In this document: positions 33,795 to 43,214 of the stretch, piece by piece
Layout of the letters: each line of letters begins with the position of its first letter
Position numbering within the stretch: the first letter of the stretch is position 1
Translations under genes and position numbers: made by a program
Notes under the pieces: model-generated
What the model was told of the DNA's origin: nothing
What the model saw: the letters and a program-made list of their open reading frames with translations, nothing else
Database searches by the model: none
NCBI RefSeq assembly: GCF_047496725.1
Contig: NW_027328671.1
Location: forward strand, 456,001 to 520,000
DNA length: 64,000 nucleotides
Origin: Anoplolepis gracilipes
Lineage: Eukaryota; Arthropoda; Insecta; Hymenoptera; Formicidae
Reading direction: 5' to 3'

Positions 33795-34166
33795 TTATTT
33801 AAATTCACATGCATCGACCGTTCGGAGAAACTGCAAGCACAATTGTCCGCAGATGCTTTGATTATAAGTTTGATAGGATGTATGATTATAATCTATTTTT
33901 GACACATTTAAATATCGTATCAATTCATTCGGCGGACGAAGATTGCCAAAACTGTCAAAATATATAGCGCGATTCCCTCTCTTTGCATACGCTACCCAGT
34001 GAGTACCCGAGCCTTTAGCGTTATCCAAATTTATGATACCGCTCTCGTTTCGATATACACCACCGATCGGTAATGAGTCACGCATAAAAACGCCTCTAAA
34101 ATACGGAATGCGCATACGTTTTGCTAGTTGCAGCAGTTGTACGTTGGTAGTTGCACCCTCTGGCAT
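33795..34166 (-). CDS. Polinton adenain-type cysteine protease
   Basis: 123 residues from ATG 34166, which lies immediately after the stop of the PLA2-like gene. This protease matures capsid proteins in adenoviruses and is part of the Polinton core set. Catalytic positions are visible: His56 in GTHWVAY, Asp71 in YFDSFG, Gln99, and nucleophile Cys106 in SICGQLC; the Gln-Cys spacing of 7 equals that of adenovirus protease. The frame stays open upstream of the ATG through the overlapping PLA2 gene, but that part is the wrong frame of that gene and is excluded. The protein is shorter than adenovirus protease (about 204 residues) but normal for Polintons. Confidence 0.9.
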   Translation of the reverse strand: MPEGATTNVQLLQLAKRMRIPYFRGVFMRDSLPIGGVYRNESGIINLDNAKGSGTHWVAYAKRGNRAIYFDSFGNLRPPNELIRYLNVSKIDYNHTSYQTYNQSICGQLCLQFLRTVDACEFK

Positions 34167-34168
34167 TT

Positions 34169-34810
34169 TTAGTGTCTCTTTGACGTTTTTTTTTTCTTCT
34201 TCTTTCTCATTGAGATTCCTCGTCCGTATTTGTATGGCGCGAGATATAATCCGCGACCTTCCATGGCGCGATTGTGACGTAGCATCTCTTGAAACTGACG
34301 TTGCGTAGATTTTCCGTCGTTTACCATCTTCGCTACACCAGCCGCTCCACCAATCAGAGATCCGAGAGCACCCAACACTGGTAGAATCGGTAATACGCCT
34401 CCGCGTTTCGCTACCGGAAGTATTCGTTTTTTCGTAATCTTTTTCTTCGTCGACGACTTTTTCATCCCCATACCCATTTTCGTCTTTGCTTTCATGACCG
34501 TCCAAACGGCCGTGGCGGCTGCTCTTTCGCCAAAATTCGAATCTTTCGCGGTAATACGTTCTCGCGCCCTCGCAGCTAGTATACTATCCGCTACGTGTCG
34601 TTCGCCGAGGTTGTTGCTTCGCGAGTAAGCTAAATCGTGTTCGCGACACGCGACGTCCAATGGGTTGATGCCTCGATCGCCTCTAACCAATCCTTCTTGT
34701 AAACGAGTTCCCGGTTCGCAAAACTGATATCCAGGAATATGTAATTCGATAGGGAGTGCGTTTATCGCGCGATTCAACAGACCACAGCCTCTTACGGTTT
34801 TCGCTGACAT
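34169..34810 (-). CDS. Polinton phospholipase A2-like virion protein with hydrophobic C-terminal region
   Basis: 213 residues from ATG 34810. Near residue 25-35 is IPGYQFCEPGTRLQ, resembling the Ca-binding loop of parvovirus-type PLA2. Residues 50-62 hold NPLDVACREHDLAY with the His58-Asp59 catalytic pair. Such domains help a virus breach the endosome membrane in parvoviruses; that role in Polintons is inferred. A lysine-rich stretch (about 115-135) precedes a Gly/Ala/Leu hydrophobic segment (about 138-163, GGVLPILPVLGALG), reminiscent of adenovirus minor core proteins. The C-terminus has GRGLYLAPYKYGRGI and a poly-Lys tail. Its start overlaps the gene at 34792-35058 and its stop abuts the protease ATG, so these three genes are tightly packed. 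Confidence 0.82.
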   Translation of the reverse strand: MSAKTVRGCGLLNRAINALPIELHIPGYQFCEPGTRLQEGLVRGDRGINPLDVACREHDLAYSRSNNLGERHVADSILAARARERITAKDSNFGERAAATAVWTVMKAKTKMGMGMKKSSTKKKITKKRILPVAKRGGVLPILPVLGALGSLIGGAAGVAKMVNDGKSTQRQFQEMLRHNRAMEGRGLYLAPYKYGRGISMRKKKKKKTSKRH

Positions 34811-35058
34811 TCGTAACAATCTTTTATCATCGGCGCTGGACCGTCAATGTGCGTTCGTTGCCACGGTCGATTGTAATGTTCGAAACAGCGACGATAGGTC
34901 TGAACCTTCGAATCAGCCTTTATATATTCCGGAAGTTTGTCCCACAGACGTTCCACGTAACGACTAAACTGTTTCAATAAAATAATCTTCGGTATATATT
35001 GCAACTGTTCTGAGGTAAGGTTGAGAATATCACAGTCATCCGACAGTGAAAGAAACAT
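34792..35058 (-). CDS. Conserved small Polinton protein (unknown function)
   Basis: 88 residues from ATG 35058. It is helical and moderately acidic, with an R-Y-V-E-R-L-W-D-K-L-P-E-Y-I-K segment, a C-F-E-H-Y-N-R-P-W-Q-R-T-H-I-D-G-P motif and a C-terminal C-Y-E-C pair that might bind metal with the nearby Cys/His. Similar small proteins are frequent in insect Polintons, but I know no function for them. It overlaps the PLA2-like gene start by 19 bp and lies next to the divergent promoter region. Confidence 0.7.
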   Translation of the reverse strand: MFLSLSDDCDILNLTSEQLQYIPKIILLKQFSRYVERLWDKLPEYIKADSKVQTYRRCFEHYNRPWQRTHIDGPAPMIKDCYECQRKP

Positions 35059-35093
35059 GTTTGACACTGAGCGGTTTCGATTTGATGCGCATC

Positions 35094-35101
35094 TATAAAT
35101 A
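35094..35101 (+). promoter_or_regulatory. TATA box in the divergent intergenic region
   Basis: TATAAATA on the plus strand is 58 bases before the ATPase ATG at 35159. The 100-bp region 35059-35158 separates the minus-strand virion block from the plus-strand block, so it probably drives at least the plus block. Confidence 0.6.
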
Positions 35102-35158
35102 GGCTCTCCTCACCCTCCTCCTCCTCATAAAGTATCGTTAAGTCTGATTAGACAAGTC

Positions 35159-35854
35159 ATGCGATTCGTGCTACAACCAACGGTAATTAAAGTAACAAAT
35201 TTTGACAATAGACTAATGCCTGAAAAAGAAATACACAAACATGGAAAAATGTTACCGAATACAATACGCGGTCTCATTTGCGGCCCTTCGAATTGCGGTA
35301 AAACTAACTTGTTGATAAGCTTGATAGAAAGTCCAAACGGCATACGCTTTGAAAATTTATACATATATTCAAAATCTCTTCAACAACCAAAATATCAATA
35401 TTTGGAAAATTTACTATCATCGATAGATGAAATTGGTTACTTTACGTTCTCTAATAACAGCGATGTCATTTCAGAGAGAGAGAGAGAGGCGCTTCCGAAT
35501 TCGGTTTTTATCTTCGATGACGTGGCATGCGACAAGCAAGATACGATAAGAGAGTACTTCTCAATGGGTCGACACTCAAGCGTCGATTGTTTCTATCTCT
35601 GTCAAACGTATGCCAAGATACCCAAGCATCTTATACGCGACAATGCTAATCTGTTGATTTTATTTAAACAAGACGGTACAAACTTGCGACATGTGTACAA
35701 CGATCATGTAAATACTGATATGTCGTACGATGATTTTTGCGCGTTATGCCAAAAATGTTGGCAGCACAAGTATGGATTTCTAGTAATTGACAAAGACAGT
35801 TCAATGAACAATGGACGTTACAGAAGAGATTTTAATGAATTTGCGGTACCGTAA
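35159..35854 (+). CDS. Polinton packaging ATPase (FtsK/HerA type)
   Basis: 231 residues. Walker A GPSNCGKT at 42-49 and Walker B SVFIFDD ending at Asp120-Asp121 match the A32-like genome-packaging ATPases of Polintons and related viruses, which pump DNA into the capsid. A downstream Q-T-Y-A-K-I-P motif fits the family sensor region, and C-x2-C follows near the C-terminus. A short GA microsatellite inside the gene encodes E-R-E-R-E at 106-110 and looks like a tolerated repeat expansion. First gene of the plus-strand block. Confidence 0.9.
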   Translation: MRFVLQPTVIKVTNFDNRLMPEKEIHKHGKMLPNTIRGLICGPSNCGKTNLLISLIESPNGIRFENLYIYSKSLQQPKYQYLENLLSSIDEIGYFTFSNNSDVISEREREALPNSVFIFDDVACDKQDTIREYFSMGRHSSVDCFYLCQTYAKIPKHLIRDNANLLILFKQDGTNLRHVYNDHVNTDMSYDDFCALCQKCWQHKYGFLVIDKDSSMNNGRYRRDFNEFAVP

Positions 35855-35911
35855 AATGATCAGTTGCTATCGAAACATTGACAGAGCAACGTCTACATAA
35901 AAAAAAAAAAC

Positions 35912-36997
35912 ATGAGTGATCGTGAAAAGATTGCGCGAAAAATTGTACAGACGAGCGAGTCAATTCACAAAAAATATCGCGCGTTAAAAACTGGTAAAAT
36001 TGAGGAAGATGTAGCGTTGGAGAAACAGTTTAAACCGATTAGCGAGCCTCTAAAACAGCTTGTTCAAAATACCATCGATGTAGAATCCGACGTATCGAAA
36101 ATCGAGCCGTTCGATATACTCGAAAAAGACCATGTGGAAAAGAAAATTATTAAAGTTAAAAAACGACCAAGAATCTCATTGAATGATTTGAGCTCAAAGC
36201 AAAAACGATTAAACGTCTCATTAAATGATTTGCCGATAACTTCTACACCTAATCAAAGACGAACGATACCGGACACATCTACTCAGATAGAAATTGCGCA
36301 ACCGCGTCAATTATCGTACGAGCAACCACCCGTCGACGAAATTTTTGAAACCACACCCGATTCGTTGGTTACGACGGTACAACGTGAATTGCAAACGTCC
36401 GCAGGTGTAAACATATTTCGAGAGCATTTAGGTCCACTCGGACAAAAATATATATTAACTGTTATGAATCAAGATAAAGATAAAGCTATGGATTATGTGT
36501 ACGGCATTAAGTTTTCTAACGATGGAATAATGCTCGGTGATAAACATTTTGACGTAAACAAAAATGATAATATAATTATCAATGAAGTAAAATATACGGG
36601 AACGCCTGGTCTCTATGAATTAATTTTCAAAAAAATCCCCGACGATGAAATATACACCGAAGATGATTTGCTTAAATATAAAAGTATATTATTAGCGACG
36701 AATGCGCATAAACGTGGGAACAAAGCACATAATCCAGTATTAGGGACTAAAGGATATAAGTATAAAAATGTAATTGCGCCGTTATTGTCTAGCAGAAAAG
36801 CTGGAAAGGGTATACTACCGCGCGCTATGACTCTAAACGACAATAAGATCGACTACGTGCATTGGAACGATCCAAACGAGTTGGTAGATCGTCTGCGATT
36901 ACTGGATGCTTCGCGTCGAGCCGGTAACAATGCTCACGACAATGAAATCATGTCGATTATCGAAGAACTTCGCGAAGATGGTCTTATTATAAATTGA
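35912..36997 (+). CDS. Conserved Polinton protein of unknown function (361 aa)
   Basis: Starts after a poly-A leader with MSDREKIARKIVQTSESIHKKYR. The N-terminus is a predicted coiled coil, followed by a Pro/Thr/Ser-rich linker (about 90-150) with duplicated R-I-S-L-N-D-L/R-L-N-V-S-L-N-D-L motifs. A folded C-terminal domain follows (about 175-361) with Y-V-Y-G-I-K-F-S-N-D-G and ending IDYVHWNDPNELVDRLRLL. This protein is seen widely in insect Polintons, but no function is known to me. Position between packaging ATPase and integrase suggests a structural role; that is inference. Confidence 0.72.
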   Translation: MSDREKIARKIVQTSESIHKKYRALKTGKIEEDVALEKQFKPISEPLKQLVQNTIDVESDVSKIEPFDILEKDHVEKKIIKVKKRPRISLNDLSSKQKRLNVSLNDLPITSTPNQRRTIPDTSTQIEIAQPRQLSYEQPPVDEIFETTPDSLVTTVQRELQTSAGVNIFREHLGPLGQKYILTVMNQDKDKAMDYVYGIKFSNDGIMLGDKHFDVNKNDNIIINEVKYTGTPGLYELIFKKIPDDEIYTEDDLLKYKSILLATNAHKRGNKAHNPVLGTKGYKYKNVIAPLLSSRKAGKGILPRAMTLNDNKIDYVHWNDPNELVDRLRLLDASRRAGNNAHDNEIMSIIEELREDGLIIN

Positions 36998-37066
36998 ATG
37001 ATGTATCGACAAAACTAATCAGTCGATCAGCGTCGCGTGACACTTTACGAAGCGTCGGAAAAAAAA

Positions 37067-37429
37067 ATGCCTATCAACAAGTTTGGCTTATTCGATTCAA
37101 GAAATGATGCAACCGGTACAAACGGCTCTTGGGATAGATTGGTAAAAAGTTATGTGCACGAAAACGCTCTGTGTCGCGTCGTTACAGACTTCGATGCGAG
37201 GTCGCGTAAGATTCGTCGTGTAGCGCAACCTGAGGCTGACACCGATGCCGTCAACAAATTGTACGTGCAGTCCTGCGTTAAAAGATTAATGAATCGACAG
37301 AAAGAATCAGACGAGAAGCTTACTTCGCTTGAGAAGGACGTGCGAGCATTACAGATTGCGCTAAACAATCTTCAACGCGCGGCTAACGCTAACTCAGAGA
37401 CGGCTATCAACCCAAATGAGCATCAGTGA
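37067..37429 (+). CDS. Polinton protein with head region and C-terminal coiled coil (unknown function)
   Basis: 120 residues from the first ATG at 37067. The central motif P-E-A-D-T-D-A-V-N-K-L-Y-V resembles the collar/neck repeat of trimeric fibres and phage tail proteins (x-x-D-A-V-N-x-x-y-V). It is followed by a heptad-like coiled coil (EKLTSLEKDVRALQIALNNL). A fibre-like attachment protein is a possible role, but only these local similarities support it. An upstream non-ATG extension of 10 codons is open and not used. Confidence 0.6.
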   Translation: MPINKFGLFDSRNDATGTNGSWDRLVKSYVHENALCRVVTDFDARSRKIRRVAQPEADTDAVNKLYVQSCVKRLMNRQKESDEKLTSLEKDVRALQIALNNLQRAANANSETAINPNEHQ

Positions 37430-37435
37430 ACGGGT

Positions 37436-37531
37436 TAGGAGCGGCTATCGAACGGCTACGAAGGATTATCGAACGGCTGCGAACAATTATCGAACCGCTA
37501 CGAAGAATTACCGAATTGCTATCTAACTACA
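37436..37531 (+). repeat. 24-bp degenerate tandem repeat upstream of the repeat protein
   Basis: Four units of a roughly 24-bp motif (GGCTATCGAACGGCTACGAA, with variants GATTATCGAACGGCTGCG and AATTATCGAACCGCTACG). Read in one frame they give a Y-R-T-A-T-K-D/N pattern that stops before the ATG at 37532. They resemble the repeats inside the next gene and may be its former 5' part. Confidence 0.6.
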
Positions 37532-37819
37532 ATGAGTGGCAGTGATAGTGCACGACCTAGCAGCAGCAGCAGCAGCAACAACAGCCTCGAACGAGGCTAT
37601 CAACATCTCAAGCAGGGCTGTGAACGAGGCTACGAACACGTTCTTCACGGCTACACTCAAGGTTACAAACAACTCAAGAACTCCTACGATCGTTCGAAAG
37701 ACGTCTGTGAACGAGGCTACGAACGGATCAAAAGCGGCTACGAACGAGTCAAAAACGACTGTGAAAAAGGCTGCGAACGGGTCAAGAACGATTTTCGAAT
37801 GGGTGAAGGACGGCGGTGA
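37532..37819 (+). CDS. Polinton repeat protein with 11-residue ERGYxxxKxxY units (unknown function)
   Basis: 95 residues: a Ser-rich start (codon-repeat tract of AGC), then units such as ERGYQHLKQGC, ERGYEHVLHGY, TQGYKQLKNSY, ERGYERIKSGY and EKGCERVKND. An 11-residue period is typical of amphipathic helices (membrane-surface or LEA-like) and of adenovirus-like core proteins rich in basic/aromatic residues. A second overlapping frame (37536-37856) is also open because of the repeat. Frame choice rests on ATG position and the regular amphipathic pattern and is uncertain. Confidence 0.5.
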   Translation: MSGSDSARPSSSSSSNNSLERGYQHLKQGCERGYEHVLHGYTQGYKQLKNSYDRSKDVCERGYERIKSGYERVKNDCEKGCERVKNDFRMGEGRR

Positions 37820-37914
37820 ACAACGCAAGAACGGATTAGAAAACGTGAAAAAATAAAAAAAACATAGAAAAAACGGAACTTAAAGAACGGCTCTTAAAGG
37901 ATGATAAACGAAAA

Positions 37915-38904
37915 ATGAGTGATAAAAAAGCAAACAACAAACAACCATTGAGAAAAACTGGCAAAGCAAAGAATCAACATAGTTTGGAGAGACGGCAGTT
38001 GGTAAACGAGCTGCACGCGCCAGCGAGAAAAAATTTTCCCCGAAGACACGTCATAGTGCGGGGATACGATGATCTGTGGCAAGCCGACATCGTCGAGATG
38101 CATCCGTATGCTCGAGTCAACAAGGGATACAATTACATACTCACTGTTATCGATATGTTGAGCAAGTATGCGTGGGTCGTACCGCTCAAGAGTAAAGGTG
38201 GAAACGAGACGGCCGATGCGATTGCAGAGATAATTCGAGACGATGCGAGATGCCCGAAAAATTTTCAAACCGATCAAGGAAAAGAATTTTACAATGTAAA
38301 TGTACAAAACCTCATGAAGAAACACGATATTAATCATTATTCGACATATTCCGTCATGAAAGCCTCGATCGTGGAACGCTTCAATCGTACTTTGAAGAAT
38401 AAAATGTGGAAAATGTTTACGCTCAATGGAAACTACAAGTGGATCGACGAACTATCGAGACTCGTTGAAGAGTACAACACGCAAAAACATCGCACTATCG
38501 GTATGAGACCTGTCGATGTTACTCCAGCCGTCGCGGAGAAACTTTTACATACGGTGTACAGCAACGTAAAGATTGCGGCGCTGGCGAAATTTAAAATAGG
38601 CGATTCGGTGCGCGTGAGTAAATTCAAGACTTTATTTGAAAAAGGCTACACACCAAATTGGACCACCGAAGTGTTTGAAATTGTTAAGATACAGAAAACT
38701 AATCCCGTGACATATATATTAAAAGATTCGCGCGGAAATCCCGTCGCCGGTGGATTTTACGAATACGAACTACAACGCGTTGCTAATCCCGATATATATC
38801 TTGTGGAAAAGATATTGAAGAAGAGAGGGGATGAAGTTTTTGTGAAATGGTTGGGATTCGATAGTTCACGGAATTCTTGGATACATAAAAATAATGTATT
38901 GTAA
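37915..38904 (+). CDS. Polinton retroviral-type integrase with C-terminal chromodomain
   Basis: 329 residues. The core carries the DDE triad: Asp58 in LWQADIVEM, Asp120 in FQTDQGKEF and Glu154 in SIVERFNRTL. A SH3-like region near 225-290 (KIGDSVRVSK...GFYEYELQRV) is followed by a chromodomain (about 294-327, YLVEKILKKRGDEVFVKWLGF) that may guide insertion to marked chromatin. No N-terminal HHCC zinc finger is visible, so the N-terminus is shorter than in many integrases. The intact target duplication at 26850/46663 is the expected product of such an enzyme. No disruption is seen. Confidence 0.92.
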   Translation: MSDKKANNKQPLRKTGKAKNQHSLERRQLVNELHAPARKNFPRRHVIVRGYDDLWQADIVEMHPYARVNKGYNYILTVIDMLSKYAWVVPLKSKGGNETADAIAEIIRDDARCPKNFQTDQGKEFYNVNVQNLMKKHDINHYSTYSVMKASIVERFNRTLKNKMWKMFTLNGNYKWIDELSRLVEEYNTQKHRTIGMRPVDVTPAVAEKLLHTVYSNVKIAALAKFKIGDSVRVSKFKTLFEKGYTPNWTTEVFEIVKIQKTNPVTYILKDSRGNPVAGGFYEYELQRVANPDIYLVEKILKKRGDEVFVKWLGFDSSRNSWIHKNNVL

Positions 38905-38980
38905 AAATATAACAAATATTATATAAAGTTTACATATATAAATATATATAATATTCAAATATATACACTTTTTTTCTTTT
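38905..38980. terminator. Convergent 3' region of integrase and polymerase genes
   Basis: 76-bp AT-rich spacer between the tail-to-tail integrase and polymerase stops. Poly-A signals can be suggested for both strands only loosely (AATATA-rich), so signals are not assigned individually. Confidence 0.35.
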
Positions 38981-41900
38981 TTACAACGGTATTCTGTAAT
39001 GCCCCCATGGTAGCGTATCGATACTTTTAGGTATTATATACCGTTTATCATCGTGTGGACTTAGAGCAATTTTTTTCTGCCGCATGGTATATACTTTATG
39101 CATTTTTGATCTTATACTCGATTGCTGTCGCGTCATTTCAATTCCTTCGTTCAAACACTGCATGTAATCGTCAAATGTTATCGTTTTCGCGACGACGTTA
39201 TTCTTGACACCTTTTACCTTTTTCGTATCCTTTTTACCATCTATTTTTAGCGCATACATTTTTGCTCTAAGCCCGACAAATTCTGTCATTATCATACCGT
39301 TGTTTTCATCCTTCATCAGACCCGGTACCTTTTTATTCACGAGCGGTATACCGTACGCATTGTCTATCGCATAGTCGCTCGTGTCGAACTTGCCGATGTC
39401 GCGCTTCATATTCTCGTACACGTCTTCGCACTCAATGTGATATATGAGACTATCCGTGTCGGTGTACATGACTTTACATTTTTCTTTATACATTGGAATC
39501 ATGTAATCGTGATGAAATTCGTACAAACACATCTTGGATACATCAAGTATACACATACCTACATAGATTGGTTTGTAAAACTTCACCTCGAGTCTACGCA
39601 ATTCCACAGCGATTAAATTTTCCGAAAAAACGCTCCTGCTATGAAAATTTGGTTTCGCGATCATTGCCTCTGCGCCGTACCTATCGTCCCATTTTGTTAT
39701 AAGTTTTACATCTACGCGATTGCGCACATTTTCCATCGTTTTGCCGAAAACTGCATTATTCATTAATTTGTATAAATTCTTTTCAAAATCATTTTTCGCC
39801 ATTGTTCTAAATTGCGTGTTTAATTCAATATATGTACGTAACCATGGAGATTGCGCGAATTGTAATATGCGATGAATTTTTGTAACGCGAAGACCGTGTC
39901 GCGTACATTGCTGCAGATTGCGGTAGTGTATTACGTATCGTTTCTTATCGTATAAGGTCGCGAGCAACTTGTTCTCTCTCTTGTCGGGTGGTTTGTCACG
40001 CGTTGGACAAAACGGTAAGTCAGTATGCGCGTCGTGAAGATGTTGCGGGTACTCGAGATCGACTTCGAGGATATAGCCTGTAGGCGAATCGGACGCGATC
40101 GATGATAGATCAAAATTGTATATATTGTCGACCCATTGAAAACTAGCGTAAGGCAAAGGTTGACACATTGCCCATCCGTATAAATTATTTACATCGAAAT
40201 ACATTAGATACGATGACGGTTTCAATGGCTCGTATGACTGCATGTACTTGTTATTAGCATGCGCGTATCTGTTGGAACATTGACTCAAACCACCGCGTAT
40301 ACCTCGTTCTATAAACATTACCATATCGATGTCAGTGATTCAAACTTAATATTTGTATGCTTCAACATGACATCCCACGTGTATCCGGGCAGAGTATAAT
40401 AATGCGCAGGGTCGAGCCCGTAACTCTTGATACAATTGTCACGAAAATTTTCAAAAACATCGCCTAATAACAAGACATCGATTTTTAAATATAGATCGCT
40501 ATATTCGCCTAGCGTTCTAATGGAGAATCGGTTCCAAACAGTCTCGGCGTGCGCGTAATCGCTCTCGGATGCTGTGTCATCGGTCAAGGAACTGTAAAAT
40601 AATTCGCGCGGAGGTAAACATGTATCGTGCAATTTATCTACACAATCGATATATTCGTACGGAAAGACACCTTTTCGCGTTAACAGATCAAAGTCTTCTA
40701 CCTGCAAATTTTGATATTCAGATTGTAAAATTTTTAATTTATCTTTACTGAGAAAAGATGCTAATTTGTTGAGACTTGTTGTGAGAAATTTAAAAGAATC
40801 GATGAAACGTAATTTAATGTGATTTCGCGAATTGTCTTCCGTAAGTTTAACATCTTTCGTAAATGAAACGTATTTTTCTTTAGTTATCGGAAGTAGATCG
40901 ATTCTTCCTTCGAACGCTGTAGCTATTTCCTCGATTATAAAATGTGAATCGTAACCGGATAAATTGTGGAAAATAATTGGAATATAAAAGGATTCCTTAT
41001 AATTTAGATTGCAATTTGAATGCGCGGGACCTCTGTACCGCCCAGTGAGGTGGCAATGATCGTGTACGCGCGTATCGTCTTCCACGAATGATTTCTCACA
41101 TATGTGACATTGAGTAGCGCTGTTAAACTTTTCCAATTCTTCACGCGTCAAATTTATCATGGGAAGATTTGTAGATAAAATTGTTTTCACGCTCGTTGCT
41201 AAATTTTTTAATTCTTCAGCAAACCATGCGACGCAATTGGCTTCGCGACGAGAATGATACGCGGACAACGAATTATCGTATAAGCAATGTACATAATAAG
41301 CGATACTAAACACTTGATGATGCTGGTATAAATTTTTTTCTGCTTCTTCTTCTTTGTACGTCTTTCTCAAAACACATTCCAGGTCGGCATACACGACGAA
41401 AGGAACCTGCTCCTTCCTGTTATAGTTGTTAAAAGCGAGCCACTTATCTTTATCGCTCGGTAATCGAATAGCGCAATCATTCATCTTCCCGCAGTCTACA
41501 GTATGTGACTGTAGTTTCTCATTCGAATAAAAATAATGTAGACATCTATAAAAAAGAAATAATAATTATATATATATATATTTTAACATTTATAAAAAAT
41601 AGAAATAATAATTATATATTTATTTTGAAAAAATCAATAATATTAAATATACATACCGATCACAGATATATTTTTGTCCATTGTGTTTATTGAGTTGCGA
41701 ACTCACGAGTCGCGATAAATTCTTGATCCACGCGAAATGTCCGATATCTTGCGCATCTTGAATGTAGAGCAAATTGGCGTGCTTGTCCCTCTTTTGCTCC
41801 GAAAGACGAATAGGAACAATATTTTCGTTTTCGATGGTATACACATTGATTGAAATATTGTTGTTAATTTCAAACTTTTTAATTTGATTAAGAGTCACTG

Positions 41901-42729
41901 GAAACTCAATGTCTCGAAGATTTAGCACATCCGTGTAACGCGGGTACGATAATTCTCGTTCAACCCTTCTTTCAGCGGGATACATAGTAGCAGTCACTGC
42001 CCATGCGAAACATGCATTGTCTTTGGATCGCACGTTAACTATCGCTCGCTTCATCATTATCTTTCGCGGTAATATAATATGACATCCCGCACGCATAGGA
42101 TTATATTTATTTATATTTACAGTCAAATTATGTATACGCGATAATGCCCACCCACTATCACGTTCTTGAAATTCTTCGAGAGATGCTAAAGTGGGCTCGA
42201 TAACACGTTGCTCGTACCATTCGCGTAAATCAGATGTACGAAATAGTTCACAGTTTTTTGTACTTACACTTTTATCGTTGTGCTTTTCACCCGCCACAAA
42301 CTCACCGTTAAACATAGTATTCACTTTCACACTGCAGTGTGTTTCGATAGCGTCTCGCACATGTTCGAGCACGATATCACTCGCGTCTTCGAGAAACTGG
42401 CGAGGTTCGATATAATTGCTATTGATTATCGCACCAGTCGATATACGGTTCTCGAACGCTGTATCAATTTCTCGCCAAAATAGTGCAGCTTGATGCGCGC
42501 TGTGTCCGGCACCCGCGTGTACGAAACGTTTACGCAACGCATTTTTCAGTCCTTCGAGTCGCGCGATCTTTGCGATCAACAATTGTCGATATCCGATCGA
42601 TATTCGCGGTCGTTTAATTCGACTCTGCTCTTCCAACGACTTGATATAATCATCGCATCGCACCTCCCACGCAAAGTACTCCTCCACCGAATTTATCAAG
42701 GTGGATTGATGCGTTAAAACCTGCTCCAT
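38981..42729 (-). CDS. Polinton protein-primed DNA polymerase B; one intron, one frameshift
   Basis: Replicates the element using a protein primer at the TIR ends. Exon 1 (41657-42729) encodes an N-terminal domain ending in a half zinc finger (YICDR). A 111-bp intron (41546-41656) separates it from the other half (CLHYFYSNEK..H....C) in matching phase. Exon 2 holds exonuclease motifs (YADLECVL; HNLSGYDSHF; YLKIDVLL), a Cys/His cluster C-x2-C...HDHCHLTGRYRG...C and then a frame change near 40325-40345. The remaining 38981-40324 part has motif A YFDVNNLYG, motif B KLMNNAVFGK and motif C MYTDTDSLIY. The frameshift separates the exonuclease from the polymerase domain, so a full protein would not be made from this copy. 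Expected size is about 1,200 residues. The start at 42729 is the first ATG after a poly-A tract. Confidence 0.9.
40325..40345 (-). other. Frameshift lesion in the polymerase gene
   Basis: The exonuclease frame runs into TAA at 40318-40320, while the polymerase frame is already open and overlaps it. Similarity to the family passes from one frame to the other within about 20 bases near CATATCGATGTCAG. A small indel or a sequencing error fits; no slippery heptamer was recognised. Confidence 0.8.
41546..41656 (-). other. Intron in the polymerase gene (111 bp)
   Basis: Minus-strand GTATGT donor at 41656 and TTTTTTATAG acceptor ending at 41546, AT-rich interior. Joining the exons completes a Cys-x2-Cys...His-x4-Cys zinc finger exactly in frame, which is strong support. 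Confidence 0.85.
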
Positions 42730-42879
42730 TTTTTTTTTTTTTACATATAAGGTACACTCGTGCAAGCTTCGACAATAATGGCGAGATGTGACTCTCCGTT
42801 CTGATTTATATCTAATCGTTATATTCTTTTCACATTGCGAAAACGTTATTCTTTCGTATAAACATCCGTCATTTCTATA

Positions 42880-43003
42880 ATATCACGTCTCTTTATCTCA
42901 CGCATATTTCGTGGTAATGTAATATAATATGACATCCTCTCCGCATAGGATTATATTTATTATTTATAATCAAATTAAATATACATGATAATGCCCACCC
43001 ACT
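42880..43003 (-). pseudogene. Duplicated fragment of the polymerase gene
   Basis: Matches 42050-42156 of the polymerase coding region (shared codons around SGWALS..HNL and NKYNPMR.GCHIIL) with several changes and small deletions. It lies just upstream of the polymerase start and forms the inner part of the internal inverted repeat shared with 29724-29779. Confidence 0.75.
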
Positions 43004-43214
43004 ATGCGACACGTTATTCTTTAGCGCAAACATTCGTACTGTCGGTGCGTTATTCTTTAGCGCAAACATCCGTACCGTCAACGGTCTGTTTATGTTATCA
43101 TTTAGCCAAAAATTTTATCTCACGCTTTGTCTTATACATTTGTAACCGAATATTTCAATCGTCGTATACATTTGATTAGATTTCATCATACGGTGGCCAC
43201 ACACGGCGCTCGAG
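42951..43214 (-). repeat. Internal inverted repeat of the Polinton, right copy
   Basis: Inverted counterpart of 29543-29779. It contains a local 36-bp tandem duplication (GCGTTATTCTTTAGCGCAAA twice, near 43008 and 43046) absent from the left copy. Confidence 0.78.

Noticed and set aside
34167..34505. Longer N-terminus of the protease
   Set aside because: It overlaps the coding region of the PLA2-like gene in another frame; the ATG at 34166 gives a normal-length protease.
37894..38337. 147-codon minus-strand frame
   Set aside because: Shadow of the integrase gene on the opposite strand.
38981..42765. Three separate genes for the polymerase region
   Set aside because: Splice signals complete a zinc finger across 41546-41656 and polymerase motifs continue across the 40.33-kb frame change, so one gene with an intron and a lesion explains the data better.
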